A stretch of DNA of 64,000 nt from an uncultured Granulosicoccaceae bacterium (GCA_938006335.1 CALLMF010000002.1:1-64000), one strand, 5' to 3'. Shown: positions 14,951-24,409, counted from the stretch's first letter. A program made the numbers and translations. The notes: generated by a model not told the origin, from the sequence alone.

Positions 14951-16900
14951 ATGATCACGGCGCGTCGCACTGTCCGCCTGTTCATCATGCGAGTCGGCAC
15001 GGTGGCCGTCGGGCTTGCTCTGGCCAGTTGCTCGGGTGGCTCGCTGAACGAACATTTGTCAACCCTCAAGGTACCGGGTAACGACCCGTCGTTTCGTACA
15101 CGCGTGTATGGCGGTGCGGCCGTGGGTAGCTCGAATCTCAAGCCCGATACCAGCGAGACCGTGTTTACGATCGAGGATGAGAGCGACAGCGCATCGTCCT
15201 TGCGAATTGGCGTGGACGTACACAACCTGTTCGCTTTCGAACTGGAAAGCGCAGTGCTCGGAGCTGCAAAGCTCCGTGAAGCAAATACGGACGTCTCTTA
15301 TTCTGCCGTTTCTCTGAACGCGCTCGTCTACGGACTCAACGGAGTTCAGATGCGTTCGCGGCGTGAGGGATGGAGTGCCTATGGGCGGTTCGGCTTTGCG
15401 CAGATTTCAAAGTCGTCGCAAGTATTGACTCTGGATCAAGGTGGTACATCGCCGGTCATGGGTGTCGGTGTGGAATACGGATTCGGTGGCGGACTTGGCG
15501 TACGTGGTGAATTCACACGTTACTCAGAGGAAGCCCAGCAGTTTGGATTTGGAGCGGTTTATCGCTTTGGTCGATCACCGCGCGAGATTGGGCAGCTGAT
15601 AGCTGATACCGCCCGTCCGGTGCTGGTGACAGAAGAAACTCGCGTTGTCGATAGAAGTCGTAAAGACGCACCGTCAGGCAGGTTTGGCACTGAAGGCGAG
15701 GGTGAGGATGATGTCGCCTACCTGGCTGCAACTGCAGCCCGGGTCGCAGGTGATCGAGCGCAACCGGCAGCGACGACGTATCAGATGTCCGCGGCGAACG
15801 ACCGCGATCGGGACAATGTGCGCGATGACCTGGATCGGTGTCTCGGTACCAACCCGGGCGTCACAGTAGACAAGTACGGATGTGGCCTTTTCGATGTGGT
15901 ACTCGGTGACGTGACCTTCAAGCCGGGCTCTTCGCGATTGAGCGCCCGCGCGCGCGGTGCGCTTGATCTTGTGGCGGCCAAGCTGGTGGCTTTTCCGGAA
16001 GTGCGCGTTGAGGTTCGCGCTCACACCGATTCGCAAGGTGTGGCGGATGCCAATCTTGCATTGTCGGCTCGGCGGGCAGAGGAAGTTGTCAAGTACTTGC
16101 GCAGCCAGGAGATCGGCGAGCTTCAGTTGATTGGTGCAGGCATGGGAGAAGCCCAGCCGATCGCCAGCAATGACAGCCCAGTGGGTCGAAAGGCGAACCG
16201 ACGAGTCGAGCTCGTCACACTCGCAAGCATTGATCAAGGCGTGCTCGATGGCACGCGTACGCTGAGTCGCGTGTGGCGCTACCCGGTCGTTCGTGAAGCG
16301 GAGGATGTCTTGCGTGAAATCGAGGACGGCGTACTCGATGTCGTGCCCGACACCACGACACCGCGAATGTCCAGAGCGCACGTCGCCGACCTGCCGGTCG
16401 AGGTTGCTGTCGCACCGAATACCGTTGCACCTTCGGCAGAACAGGATGATGAGCCCGTCATGGGAGCTGCCGTGGCCTCAGCCGCCAGGACTGGTCTGCC
16501 CCCTCTGGAAGGGCTCAAGCCAGCGGCTCTACCGGCACCTGCCTACGTATCAGGTTTTGACATGAGCGGCGTCGTCGATGGGCTCGGTTTTGTGCAAGGC
16601 TCGGATCAGATGACCGATACCGGCCCTGAGGCCATTGATCGCATTCGCGTGGCGATGGAGCAGAATCCGTCGGCGCGCATCATGGTCATCGCGCACACCG
16701 ACAATGTCGGTGACAGCGACGACAACCAGTTGCTGTCACAGCAGAGGGCAAAACGTGTTGTCGACGCGCTCGTGGACGCGGGTGTGGATCGCTACCGTCT
16801 TGAGCCTGAGGGCTATGGCGAGACCCTTCCGTTGGTGCAGAACGTGACCGATGCCGATCGGGCGCGTAACCGCCGGGTCGAAATCCGTCTGATGCGCTGA
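14951..16900 (+). CDS. OmpA family lipoprotein with two OmpA-like domains, paralog 2
   Basis: I choose ATG 14951, which gives a signal peptide of 26 residues ending in a lipobox (LALASC); the frame is open back to 14810 but those residues look non-coding. The 649-residue product has a barrel-like domain, a short thrombospondin-type-3-like calcium motif (DRDRDNVRDDLDRC) and two OmpA-like domains. The first has HTDSQG, LSARRA and NRRVE; the second has HTDNVG, LSQQRA and NRRVE. Both keep the residues expected for peptidoglycan binding. Two such domains in one chain could bridge two glycan strands. It lies between two OmpA-like paralogs. Confidence 0.85.
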   Translation: MITARRTVRLFIMRVGTVAVGLALASCSGGSLNEHLSTLKVPGNDPSFRTRVYGGAAVGSSNLKPDTSETVFTIEDESDSASSLRIGVDVHNLFAFELESAVLGAAKLREANTDVSYSAVSLNALVYGLNGVQMRSRREGWSAYGRFGFAQISKSSQVLTLDQGGTSPVMGVGVEYGFGGGLGVRGEFTRYSEEAQQFGFGAVYRFGRSPREIGQLIADTARPVLVTEETRVVDRSRKDAPSGRFGTEGEGEDDVAYLAATAARVAGDRAQPAATTYQMSAANDRDRDNVRDDLDRCLGTNPGVTVDKYGCGLFDVVLGDVTFKPGSSRLSARARGALDLVAAKLVAFPEVRVEVRAHTDSQGVADANLALSARRAEEVVKYLRSQEIGELQLIGAGMGEAQPIASNDSPVGRKANRRVELVTLASIDQGVLDGTRTLSRVWRYPVVREAEDVLREIEDGVLDVVPDTTTPRMSRAHVADLPVEVAVAPNTVAPSAEQDDEPVMGAAVASAARTGLPPLEGLKPAALPAPAYVSGFDMSGVVDGLGFVQGSDQMTDTGPEAIDRIRVAMEQNPSARIMVIAHTDNVGDSDDNQLLSQQRAKRVVDALVDAGVDRYRLEPEGYGETLPLVQNVTDADRARNRRVEIRLMR

Positions 16901-17033
16901 TGAGGTAAAAGCTCGTCATGCAGGAGTGTCGGAAGCTCGACACGTGTCGATAACGCGTCTACGCTTGAGTTCTTCCTGCCGTGACAACCGTTGCGGCACA
17001 TGATTTTCCCACAGACCGACACGGGATAGCATT
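16901..17033. promoter_or_regulatory. Spacer with 14-bp perfect palindrome at 16937-16950
   Basis: TCGACACGTGTCGA is a perfect palindrome; an upstream GTGTCG at 16926-16931 can also pair with its CGACAC half. It may be a regulator site or a processing hairpin between the second and third ompA-like genes. No T-run follows, so it is not a classical terminator. Confidence 0.35.
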
Positions 17034-18167
17034 GTGACGAACTTGCACAAAAGCACATTTATCGCTGGGGTGTGTGCCACCACGTTAGCGCTCAGCGCCT
17101 GCGGGGCGCTCGACTCGCCACGTCGTGACCGCGATCGCGACTTCGACGGCCGCTTCTATGTCGGCGGTGGCGTCTTGTTGAGCCAGCTCGAGCCCGACAC
17201 CGATGAAGTCGACGGCGTGTCGGTCAATGAGACCGAGAGCGCCGGCGGAAGCCTTGCAGTCGGTTACGATTTGTCCAGCCGATTCTCGGTAGAGGGTCAT
17301 TACGCTGCCCTTGGGCAGGCTGGCCTGGCCGTTGACGGTGCCGCTGACGAGGATGTCGACTACCAGGTGTTTGGCCTTAGCGGGCTCATCTACGGCCTCA
17401 ACGACCGTGAAGACAGGGCTCGTCGCGAAGGCTTTTCGCTGTTCGGTCGTCTTGGGGTAGGCGGCATGCAAAACGAGTCGGACATCGCCTACGAGCGCGT
17501 CAACGACGTTCATCTCGTGGCGGGTATCGGTGCGGAGTACGGGTTTCGCAATGGCCTCGCCCTGCGCGGCGAGCTCGTTGGACACGACACCGATGCCCGC
17601 TACGGGCAGCTCGGACTCGTCTACCGCTTTGGTGACGTCGACCGACGACGCGCTCGGCGGCCTGCTGAGCCGGCGAGCGACGGCACGCAGATTACTCCGC
17701 TCCCAGTGCCGGCTGATGAGCCGGTGCGCACCGACCTGGATAGCGATCAGGACGGCGTCGAGGATCTCAACGACCAGTGCCTGGATACCGCATTTGGCAG
17801 CCCGGTAGATGCATCCGGCTGCGACATTTTTGGCGGTGTCATCGAGGGGGTCAAGTTCGAGTCAGGTAGCGATACCTTGACCGCCGGTGCCCAGCTTGAG
17901 CTGGACCAGGTGGCGCAGACCCTCAGCGAGTACCAGGACCTGGATATCAACATCGATGCTCACACCGACAATACCGGTAGCGCCGAGTCCAACCTCCAGC
18001 TGTCACGCCGCCGGGCTGTTTCGGTTGCGCGATACCTGGTCGGGCAAGGCGTTGCCGGTGACCGCCTGAAGCCGCGAGCATTTGGCGAGTCCCAGCCGCG
18101 CACCACCAACGCAAGTGCCGAAGGTCGTGCAGCCAACCGGCGGGTTGAGTTCACCATCGCGCAGTAA
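17034..18167 (+). CDS. OmpA family lipoprotein, paralog 3
   Basis: Starting at a GTG, this 377-residue protein has a lipoprotein signal (LALSAC), an N-terminal barrel-like domain paralogous to those of the two preceding genes (shared pattern G-S-L-PD, then YGLNDREDRARREGFSLFGR), a TSP3-like calcium motif (DLDSDQDGVEDLNDQC) and a canonical OmpA-like domain with HTDNTGS, LSRRRA and NRRVEF. It should anchor the outer membrane to peptidoglycan. A strong hairpin terminator follows the stop, so the three-gene cluster ends here. Confidence 0.88.
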   Translation: MTNLHKSTFIAGVCATTLALSACGALDSPRRDRDRDFDGRFYVGGGVLLSQLEPDTDEVDGVSVNETESAGGSLAVGYDLSSRFSVEGHYAALGQAGLAVDGAADEDVDYQVFGLSGLIYGLNDREDRARREGFSLFGRLGVGGMQNESDIAYERVNDVHLVAGIGAEYGFRNGLALRGELVGHDTDARYGQLGLVYRFGDVDRRRARRPAEPASDGTQITPLPVPADEPVRTDLDSDQDGVEDLNDQCLDTAFGSPVDASGCDIFGGVIEGVKFESGSDTLTAGAQLELDQVAQTLSEYQDLDINIDAHTDNTGSAESNLQLSRRRAVSVARYLVGQGVAGDRLKPRAFGESQPRTTNASAEGRAANRRVEFTIAQ

Positions 18168-18215
18168 TCGGGCGATCCACCGTCGTTGCGAATGTAAACA
18201 GTCGTGTCGAATCAA

Positions 18216-18255
18216 CCGGTCTGCGTCCACGCGCAGACCGGCTGTTTGTACCTTT
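18216..18255 (+). terminator. Hairpin terminator after the OmpA cluster
   Basis: CCGGTCTGCG (18216-18225) pairs perfectly with CGCAGACCGG (18232-18241) around a six-base loop, followed by a T-rich stretch. This fits an intrinsic terminator for the paralog cluster. Confidence 0.75.
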
Positions 18256-18396
18256 TGTTACCCAAATGCGCCGTTTAGCGACCCTTGTCGCGGAAATGTG
18301 GCCCGTATCCGGTGATCAGGTCACCGACATGAAATTGGCGCTTTGGTACCATCATTAATAGTGCGCGCAATCGTCGCGCTTGGCGGATCTCTACCC

Positions 18397-20370
18397 ATGT
18401 TCACACGCACTCAGATTGCGTCACTCGTTACTGCGGCATCGCGCCCGTTGATTGTCTGCACCAGCGTCTGTTTTGCTGCGGGCGTGCAGGCTGCCGACAC
18501 GGGAGATGCACCGGATTCCTACGGCCTTGCGACGCACGAGGTCGTCAGTGGGGCCCCGTTCCTGGGTGAGGCGCCGCCCGAGGACAACGATGCGGTAGCC
18601 AGCGTCGGCGCTGATGGCGACGATATTGCCAATGGCGACGATGAGGATGGCGTATTTGCTTTCCCCACCCTCGTCGAATTCGGCAAGGCCTACACCACCA
18701 ACGTGTTTGCGACCAACCCCGGTCCTGAAGACGCCACGCTCGTCGGTTGGGTCGACTTTGACGGAGACGGTGTTTTCAGCGCCGATGAAGCGGCGACAGC
18801 GATCGTGCCGCCCGGTACGGTCAACGAGAAGTTCAAGCTCACCTGGAACGAGCTGAGCGGTATTACCTCCGACTTCGTCGGTACCAGCTACGCGCGTTTT
18901 CGAATCACGAGCGACCCGATCGGCGTGGGCGAAGCCGTCGGCTCCAAAAGCAACGGCGAAGTGGAGGACTACACCCTCGAGATCCAGGCCGACAACGATG
19001 GTGATGAAATGCCCGACGTCGACGATCTTGACGACGACAACGACGGCATCCCGGACAGCGTTGAAGTCATCGGTACCGACACTGATGGCGATGGCGTATC
19101 CAACCATTTTGACCGCGATTCCGACGACGATGGCATCCCGGATTTCGTGGAAGCGGGCCCGGTAGCAGCCAACCCGACAGACACCGATGGTGACGGTGCG
19201 CCCGACTACGTGGATCTTGATTCAAACAATGACGGGGTCCTCGACAGTGAACCGGTCGCCGATGACGTTGATGGCGATGGCCTGACCTCGGATCTTGAAG
19301 GTACCGGCGACCGTGACGGAGACGGCATTCTCAACGTCGACGATCTCGATTCCGATAATGACAGCATCCCCGATGCCGTCGAGGCCGGTAACACCGGTTC
19401 CTCCATCGACACTGACGGTGACCTGATTCCTGACTTCCTGGACCTGGACTCCGACAACGACGGCATTCCCGATCTGTACGAGGGAAGCTCAGGGGAAATC
19501 AACACACTCGAGCTCGACGCTGACGGCGACGGTCAGATAGATGCCGGCGGTAACTTCGGTGTCAATGGCCTGCTCGATATCGTGGAAACCACGCCCGACT
19601 CAGGCGTGCCTGTGTATGCGGTGCCCGACACCGACGGCGACGGGGTCCGTGACTTCCAGGACCTTGACAGCGATAACGACGGTTTCAACGACGTGACCGA
19701 AGCGGGTGGCAGCGACGCGGACGCCAATGGGCGTGTCGACGCACTCGTCGATGCTGACGACGACGGTCTGCCCGACACCATTGATGTCGACAGCACCGGT
19801 GGCGTCGATGCAGACGGAGACAACATCGACGATGCATTCGATGCGGATTACGCCTCTGGCGAAGATCTCGACAACGACGGTATTGTCGATTCCGTAGACA
19901 TCGACCTCAACAATGACGGCATCGTCGACGGCAGCAACCTGTTTGCTGACGGCAACATACCCGACGCTGACGACGATGGCCGTCCTGATTTTCAGGACAC
20001 GGACAACTCACCACTTGCGCCGGTTGAGCCAGTTGATCCAGCTGAGCCAGCTGAGCCAGCTGAGCCAGCTGAGCCAGTTGAGCCAGTTGAGCCAGTTGAT
20101 CCAGTTGATCCAGTTGATCCAGTTGATCCGGAAGAGACAACGGATCCCGAGCCCGGCACTGATGTCGGCGCCAACGCGGACTCCGACCCGATCATCCAGA
20201 CGGGCCTCAACGGAGCGCCTGGATGCAGCATTCACTCTGCTGGCATCGATGCGCAGCGCGACCCGGTGTTCTTCCTTGCGGTACTCGCGGCTGTAGGTGC
20301 GCTGTTTGGGCGACGTAAAAGACGGATGCTTACGCGCATTCCGTTGGGTCGTACACAAAACATCAAATAG
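18397..20370 (+). CDS. GEVED/TSP3-repeat surface protein with C-terminal sorting-type tail
   Basis: ATG 18397 (MFTRTQIASL) is chosen; the frame extends to a TTG at 18343 but the signal peptide fits the ATG. The order is signal peptide (cleavage near GVQA), a GEVED-type domain that ends GEVEDYTLEI, then more than a dozen calcium-binding repeats of the DxDxDGxxD kind, and a Pro/Glu/Asp tract made of twelve three-residue units (VEP, AEP, VDP). The C-terminus has GCSI, a hydrophobic stretch (FFLAVLAAVGALFG) and RRKRR, the Cys-hydrophobic-basic order of JDVT/MYXO-CTERM sorting tails. The protein is probably surface-exposed and calcium-stabilised. The nearby OmpA-like genes carry shorter copies of the same calcium motif. 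Confidence 0.82.
   Translation: MFTRTQIASLVTAASRPLIVCTSVCFAAGVQAADTGDAPDSYGLATHEVVSGAPFLGEAPPEDNDAVASVGADGDDIANGDDEDGVFAFPTLVEFGKAYTTNVFATNPGPEDATLVGWVDFDGDGVFSADEAATAIVPPGTVNEKFKLTWNELSGITSDFVGTSYARFRITSDPIGVGEAVGSKSNGEVEDYTLEIQADNDGDEMPDVDDLDDDNDGIPDSVEVIGTDTDGDGVSNHFDRDSDDDGIPDFVEAGPVAANPTDTDGDGAPDYVDLDSNNDGVLDSEPVADDVDGDGLTSDLEGTGDRDGDGILNVDDLDSDNDSIPDAVEAGNTGSSIDTDGDLIPDFLDLDSDNDGIPDLYEGSSGEINTLELDADGDGQIDAGGNFGVNGLLDIVETTPDSGVPVYAVPDTDGDGVRDFQDLDSDNDGFNDVTEAGGSDADANGRVDALVDADDDGLPDTIDVDSTGGVDADGDNIDDAFDADYASGEDLDNDGIVDSVDIDLNNDGIVDGSNLFADGNIPDADDDGRPDFQDTDNSPLAPVEPVDPAEPAEPAEPAEPVEPVEPVDPVDPVDPVDPEETTDPEPGTDVGANADSDPIIQTGLNGAPGCSIHSAGIDAQRDPVFFLAVLAAVGALFGRRKRRMLTRIPLGRTQNIK
20023..20130 (+). 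repeat. 9-bp tandem repeat, 12 units, Pro-rich stalk
   Basis: Twelve 9-base units of the form GTTGAGCCA / GCTGAGCCA / GTTGATCCA encode the alternating Val/Ala-Glu/Asp-Pro stalk of the surface protein. Neighbouring units of the same kind are clustered, which suggests growth by local duplication. Unit number could vary between strains. Confidence 0.85.
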
Positions 20371-20403
20371 AAATCAAACTACCGGTAATTTCCTGAGAAG
20401 ACC

Positions 20404-20440
20404 GCCAGCAGCCGCCATGCGCGACTGCTGGCTTTTTTTT
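20404..20440 (+). terminator. Intrinsic terminator after the surface-protein gene
   Basis: GCCAGCAG (20404-20411) pairs with CTGCTGGC (20425-20432) and is followed directly by eight T residues, a textbook rho-independent terminator. Confidence 0.9.
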
Positions 20441-20489
20441 GCCTGCAGTAAAGCCCTGAAACCAAACGCTTTCATCACAACTCACAATT

Positions 20490-20504
20490 TGTAGTTAAAC
20501 TACA
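20490..20504. promoter_or_regulatory. 15-bp palindrome upstream of pckA, candidate operator
   Basis: TGTAGTTAAACTACA is a perfect inverted repeat of seven bases about a central A. It sits just before a TTGACT and about 200 bases upstream of pckA, a gene usually under carbon-source control. The cognate regulator is not identified. Confidence 0.5.
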
Positions 20505-20707
20505 TATTTGACTCCCTAATCACGCAAGTACCTGTTTTTAATACGTATTTTTGTGTGTCGCGTCTACACTGAGGCGCGAATGCGTCGTATAGTCCGCGGC
20601 CTTCCGGTCGATAAGCTTCTGGTGCCAGACACTTAGGAGTGATGTCCCATCGACATCTGTGACCGGTCCGCATCTTTCGCTGACACTGATACCAGGGAGT
20701 TGTGCCG

Positions 20708-22342
20708 ATGAATCTGCCGGCCCGTGCTGTAAACGAGTTCCGTACGCCGATCGACTTGTCGCCGCATGGAATCGACCATGCCGCCGAGATCGTCTACAAC
20801 CCGAGTTTCGAGCAACTGTTCGAGGAAGAAACGGCGCTGGGCTTGTCAGAGCGCGAACGCTGCACGCTGACCTCGTCGGGCGCGGTGGCTGTCGACACCG
20901 GCGCATTCACTGGCCGAAGCCCCAAAGACAAGTTCATCGTCGAGGACGCACTCACACGCGACACCCTGTGGTGGGCGGGCGACGATGCCAGGAACGACAA
21001 CAAGCCGATCACCGAGAGCACCTGGGCTGAGCTCAAGGCGCTTGTCACTGGCCATCTGACCGGCAAGCGCCTGTTTGTGGTTGATACCTACTGTGGCGCC
21101 AACGAGAGCACGCGTGTCAATGTGCGCTTCGTCACCGAGGTTGCCTGGCAGGCCCATTTCGTGACCAACATGTTCATCCGCCCGACCGTAGAAGAACTCG
21201 CCACCTACGAGCCGGATTTCGTCGTCATGAACGCGGCCGCTGTGACCAACCCGGATTTCGAGCGTCACGGGATGAGTTCCGAGAACTTCGTCGCGTTCAA
21301 TTTCAGCGAAAAGATGCAGCTGATTGGCGGGACCTGGTATGGCGGCGAGATGAAGAAGGGTCTGTTCTCGTACATGAACTTCCTGCTCCCGCTCAAGGGC
21401 ATTGCGTCCATGCACTGTTCTGCCAATGTGGGCGAGGCGGGCGATACCGCCGTATTCTTCGGCCTTTCCGGCACCGGCAAGACTACCCTGTCGACCGACC
21501 CCAAACGGCGCTTGATCGGTGATGACGAGCACGGCTGGGATGACGATGGCGTGTTCAATTTCGAAGGCGGTTGCTACGCCAAGACCATCGACCTGTCAGC
21601 GGAGGCTGAACCTGACATTCACGGGGCTATCCGTCGCGATGCCTTGCTTGAGAACGTGGTCGTGCTGGACGACGGCGAAGTCGATTACACCGATGGCCGC
21701 AAGACTCAGAACACGCGCGTCAGCTACCCGATCAACCACATCGACAACATCGTCAAGCCGGTATCCCGAGCCGGTCATGCCAAACGCGTGATCTTCCTCA
21801 CCGCGGATGCTTTCGGTGTGCTTCCCGCGGTATCCGTGCTGTCCGATGAGCAGGCTCAATACCACTTCTTGTCGGGATTCACGGCCAAGCTTGCCGGTAC
21901 CGAGCTCGGGGTAACCAGCCCGCAGCCGACGTTTTCAGCGTGCTTTGGCAAGGCGTTCCTCAGCTTGCACCCAACCACCTATGCAGCGGAGCTGTCCAAG
22001 CGCATGGCGGCGTCAGGTGCACGTGCCTATCTTGTGAACACCGGCTGGAACGGTAGCGGTAAGCGCATTTCGATAAAGGCGACTCGCGCCATCATCGACG
22101 CGATTCTCGACGGCAGTCTCGATGATGCTGCGACGACCACCATCCCGGTGTTCGGACTGCAGGCACCCATCGACGTCGAGGGCGTTGATCCGATGCTTCT
22201 GGATCCGCGCAAGAGCTATGCGAACGCGTCAGAATGGCAAGGCAAGGCCGAGGAGCTCGCCGCCTTGTTCATCGAGAACTTCTCGCAGTACACCGATACC
22301 GATAGTGGTCGGGCATTGCTGTCGGCCGGCCCCTCGCTCTGA
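20708..22342 (+). CDS. pckA: ATP-dependent phosphoenolpyruvate carboxykinase
   Basis: This enzyme converts oxaloacetate and ATP to phosphoenolpyruvate, ADP and CO2, the first step of gluconeogenesis. ATG 20708 is preferred over the GTG two codons upstream because AGGGAG then lies at eight bases. The 544-residue length matches the family (E. coli 540). Visible motifs are the P-loop [14 protein letters not shown], the metal-binding [20 protein letters not shown], an early [11 protein letters not shown], and [12 protein letters not shown] near the C-terminus. All point to the ATP rather than the GTP enzyme. It stands alone, with its own control region, facing the bepA-like gene. Confidence 0.97.
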   Translation: MNLPARAVNEFRTPIDLSPHGIDHAAEIVYNPSFEQLFEEETALGLSERERCTLTSSGAVAVDTGAFTGRSPKDKFIVEDALTRDTLWWAGDDARNDNKPITESTWAELKALVTGHLTGKRLFVVDTYCGANESTRVNVRFVTEVAWQAHFVTNMFIRPTVEELATYEPDFVVMNAAAVTNPDFERHGMSSENFVAFNFSEKMQLIGGTWYGGEMKKGLFSYMNFLLPLKGIASMHCSANVGEAGDTAVFFGLSGTGKTTLSTDPKRRLIGDDEHGWDDDGVFNFEGGCYAKTIDLSAEAEPDIHGAIRRDALLENVVVLDDGEVDYTDGRKTQNTRVSYPINHIDNIVKPVSRAGHAKRVIFLTADAFGVLPAVSVLSDEQAQYHFLSGFTAKLAGTELGVTSPQPTFSACFGKAFLSLHPTTYAAELSKRMAASGARAYLVNTGWNGSGKRISIKATRAIIDAILDGSLDDAATTTIPVFGLQAPIDVEGVDPMLLDPRKSYANASEWQGKAEELAALFIENFSQYTDTDSGRALLSAGPSL

Positions 22343-22396
22343 CCCGAGGACATCGATACGGTGTAGGCCGACGCGCACTAAAGGCTGAAACGGAGT

Positions 22397-23914
22397 TCAG
22401 CCCTTGCGTCGGGCGATGCGATCCTTGACCGCCTTGAGGCTTGCGCGAAGGCGCAGTTCGTCCTGGGACGCGGTAGGCACGTGACGCAAGGCCAGTTCGA
22501 GCTGACCGCGCGCACGTTCAAGCTCGTTGAGGCGCTCGAAGTAATGCGCCAGGGCCTCGTGACTACCTGCCGAGTCGCCGACTTGCTGCCGGAGACTGGC
22601 GAGTGTTCGCCAGGTTCTGGGGTCAGGTTTTTCAGCGTCCCTCAGGTAGCGGTTGGCGATGTCCTCGGCCTTGTCGATCTGACGGGCATTCTGCAGGTGT
22701 TCCAGCCGCCTTTCGATGATCGAGAAGCGGGTAGGGTAGACGGCGTCCAGGTCTTCCAGTAACTCTATCGCCGCGTCGCGGTCACCTCGGGCGGCCAGGA
22801 TGTCGCTACGCAACAGGGCGACACTGAGATGGCGAGAGACGCTTGCCGGTATGTCATCGAGATGCCTCGCCGCCTCGCCAAAATCACCGGCTCTCAAGGC
22901 GAGCAGCGATAGCGCATATCGGGTTCCGGCCCCAGGCGAACGCGCAGCACGCGCGGCGTACGCGCGGGTCAGCGCAGCTTCGTCGTCCGCGGTGAGTACA
23001 GCCAGGCGCGCGCGGAACAGGGCGTAGTCGACTTCAATGGTGCGCACGCGTGCTGGCAGCCCCGCCGCCCGGTCGGCAGCTTCCGCGATCCGATTCTCGT
23101 CCAGAGGGTGGGTGCGCAGATACTCGAGCTGCAGCCCCGACGTGTTGAGGCTGTTCTTGCGCCGCAAAATCGCAAAGGACTCTGCCATGGCGCCTGGATC
23201 GAACTGCGCATTGGCAAGGATCTCGATGCCGATACGATCGGCCTCGATCTCGTTGGCTCGCGTGAAATTGATGGCGCGCTGTTGCGTGGCGGCAAGGCCT
23301 GCGGCCAGGGCCGCTTGCCCGGCTTCCGGCGAAGCCGCCCCGATCAATATGGCCGCCAGCACCGCAGCTGCCGTACTCAAGGACGCGGTCTTGCCGGTGG
23401 CAAAGGCACGAGCATGGTGGCGCTGTGTTACGTGGGCAACCTCATGGGCGAGAACGCTGGCGAGCTGTTCCTCACGTGCCATTGCGTCGATCAGGCCGAC
23501 GTACACGCCAACATAGCCGCCGGGGATCGCAAACGCGTTGACGGCCGGGTCGTCGATGATGAAGAAGGTGAACTTGTCCTCGCCGCCACGACCGGAGGCG
23601 AGGGCAAGGCGCTCGCCAAGCAGTTGGATGTACTCTGCGGTTTCCGTGTCCGTGACGATGGGCAGCCTTGCGCGAATCTGGCGCATGAACTCGGCCCCGA
23701 GTTGCTGTTCTTCTACCGGTGAGAGGGCATTGTCAGCGGGCTCCCCCATGGTCGGCAGGTTCTGCTGCGCCGAGGCGGGAAGCGCGAGGAGAGTCACTGT
23801 TATCAAGGCAGCAGCGACGCTGCGGCCAGTGGCTGCAGCATGGCGGAGTCCTCTTACGCCGCGACGAGGGCGTATCAGAACCTTGCGAAGTGCTTGAGTA
23901 ACGGAAAGCGGCAC
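22397..23914 (-). CDS. bepA: M48-family periplasmic metalloprotease with TPR tail (BepA-like)
   Basis: The 505-residue protein has a basic N-terminus and a signal peptide (cleavage near LPASAQ). The M48 zinc site is complete: HEVAH with a following His-rich turn, and the third ligand in NEIEADRIGIEIL. A long helical C-terminal half looks like TPR repeats, as in BepA, which supports LptD assembly and degrades stalled outer-membrane proteins. The start could lie further in, at the Met/Val before the signal peptide. It converges on pckA with 54 bases between stops. Confidence 0.9.
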   Translation of the reverse strand: MPLSVTQALRKVLIRPRRGVRGLRHAAATGRSVAAALITVTLLALPASAQQNLPTMGEPADNALSPVEEQQLGAEFMRQIRARLPIVTDTETAEYIQLLGERLALASGRGGEDKFTFFIIDDPAVNAFAIPGGYVGVYVGLIDAMAREEQLASVLAHEVAHVTQRHHARAFATGKTASLSTAAAVLAAILIGAASPEAGQAALAAGLAATQQRAINFTRANEIEADRIGIEILANAQFDPGAMAESFAILRRKNSLNTSGLQLEYLRTHPLDENRIAEAADRAAGLPARVRTIEVDYALFRARLAVLTADDEAALTRAYAARAARSPGAGTRYALSLLALRAGDFGEAARHLDDIPASVSRHLSVALLRSDILAARGDRDAAIELLEDLDAVYPTRFSIIERRLEHLQNARQIDKAEDIANRYLRDAEKPDPRTWRTLASLRQQVGDSAGSHEALAHYFERLNELERARGQLELALRHVPTASQDELRLRASLKAVKDRIARRKG

Positions 23915-24409
23915 GGTGTTCAGCTTAGGCGGCGACTACCTGTGGTCGGTCGAGGCAGGTTCGCAAATGAGGCGTGGTCGATGGTTCCGACGTCGTCCCT
24001 TAACGAGGTGTTGCGTGCATCGTGCCAATCTAGCACGCAAGCGGCCCCTGGCTCTCATGCATGGCGCTTATCTCTGCTGCTATTCGTTATACTCGGAGCG
24101 TCGAGGGGACGACACGATCAGGCCCCATGGCAGAACGTTGGCAGCTCGCCCGTACACCCGTGCGAGACCGTCACGACGGACCACCCGCACCCGTTCAGAC
24201 GCTCCGACGTTCGCGCTCGTACAAGCACCCGGAGGGTGTGCATACGGGCACTGCCATGTGCCACCTTCGCGATTGTCACGCGCCGCTCCCCCGAACCACA
24301 CCGTGGCAGGGGCGGTGTCTTCCTTAACATCTACGCTCGGATGCGTATCCGTCGCCTCTTGCCAGAGGCCTCGCGGGTGCGACCCTCCGGCGTCATCGAG
24401 AGTCTTGAG
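23915..24409 (+). promoter_or_regulatory. Long leader region upstream of ilvB
   Basis: There is no convincing gene in these 495 bases. A -10-like TATACT sits at 24088-24093, leaving a leader of about 310 bases before the ilvB ATG. Near 24285-24320 a C-rich and a G-rich segment can pair (CCGCTCCCC with GGGGCGG), a possible attenuator stem. I did not find a clear leader peptide rich in Ile, Val and Leu codons. Control by attenuation is therefore only a possibility. Confidence 0.35.

Larger units (their letters stand above)
20371..20707. other. Intergenic region with terminator and pckA control region
   Basis: No gene is seen here. It holds the hairpin terminator of the surface-protein gene near its left end, then an A+T-rich stretch with a palindrome and TTGACT at 20508-20513, and the ribosome site AGGGAG eight bases before the pckA ATG. 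I could not fix a -10 box with confidence. Confidence 0.5.

Noticed and set aside
18960-20000. Possible CRISPR-like periodicity
   Set aside because: The repeats are degenerate codon-level calcium-binding motifs without constant repeats and unique spacers.
20008-20358. Minus-strand frame with (NWLNWLSWLS)-type repeats
   Set aside because: Antisense of the Pro-rich stalk repeat; no independent support.
23840-24409. 190-residue N-terminal extension of IlvB
   Set aside because: Not needed by the family, composition is not protein-like, and the homologous N-terminus begins at 24410.
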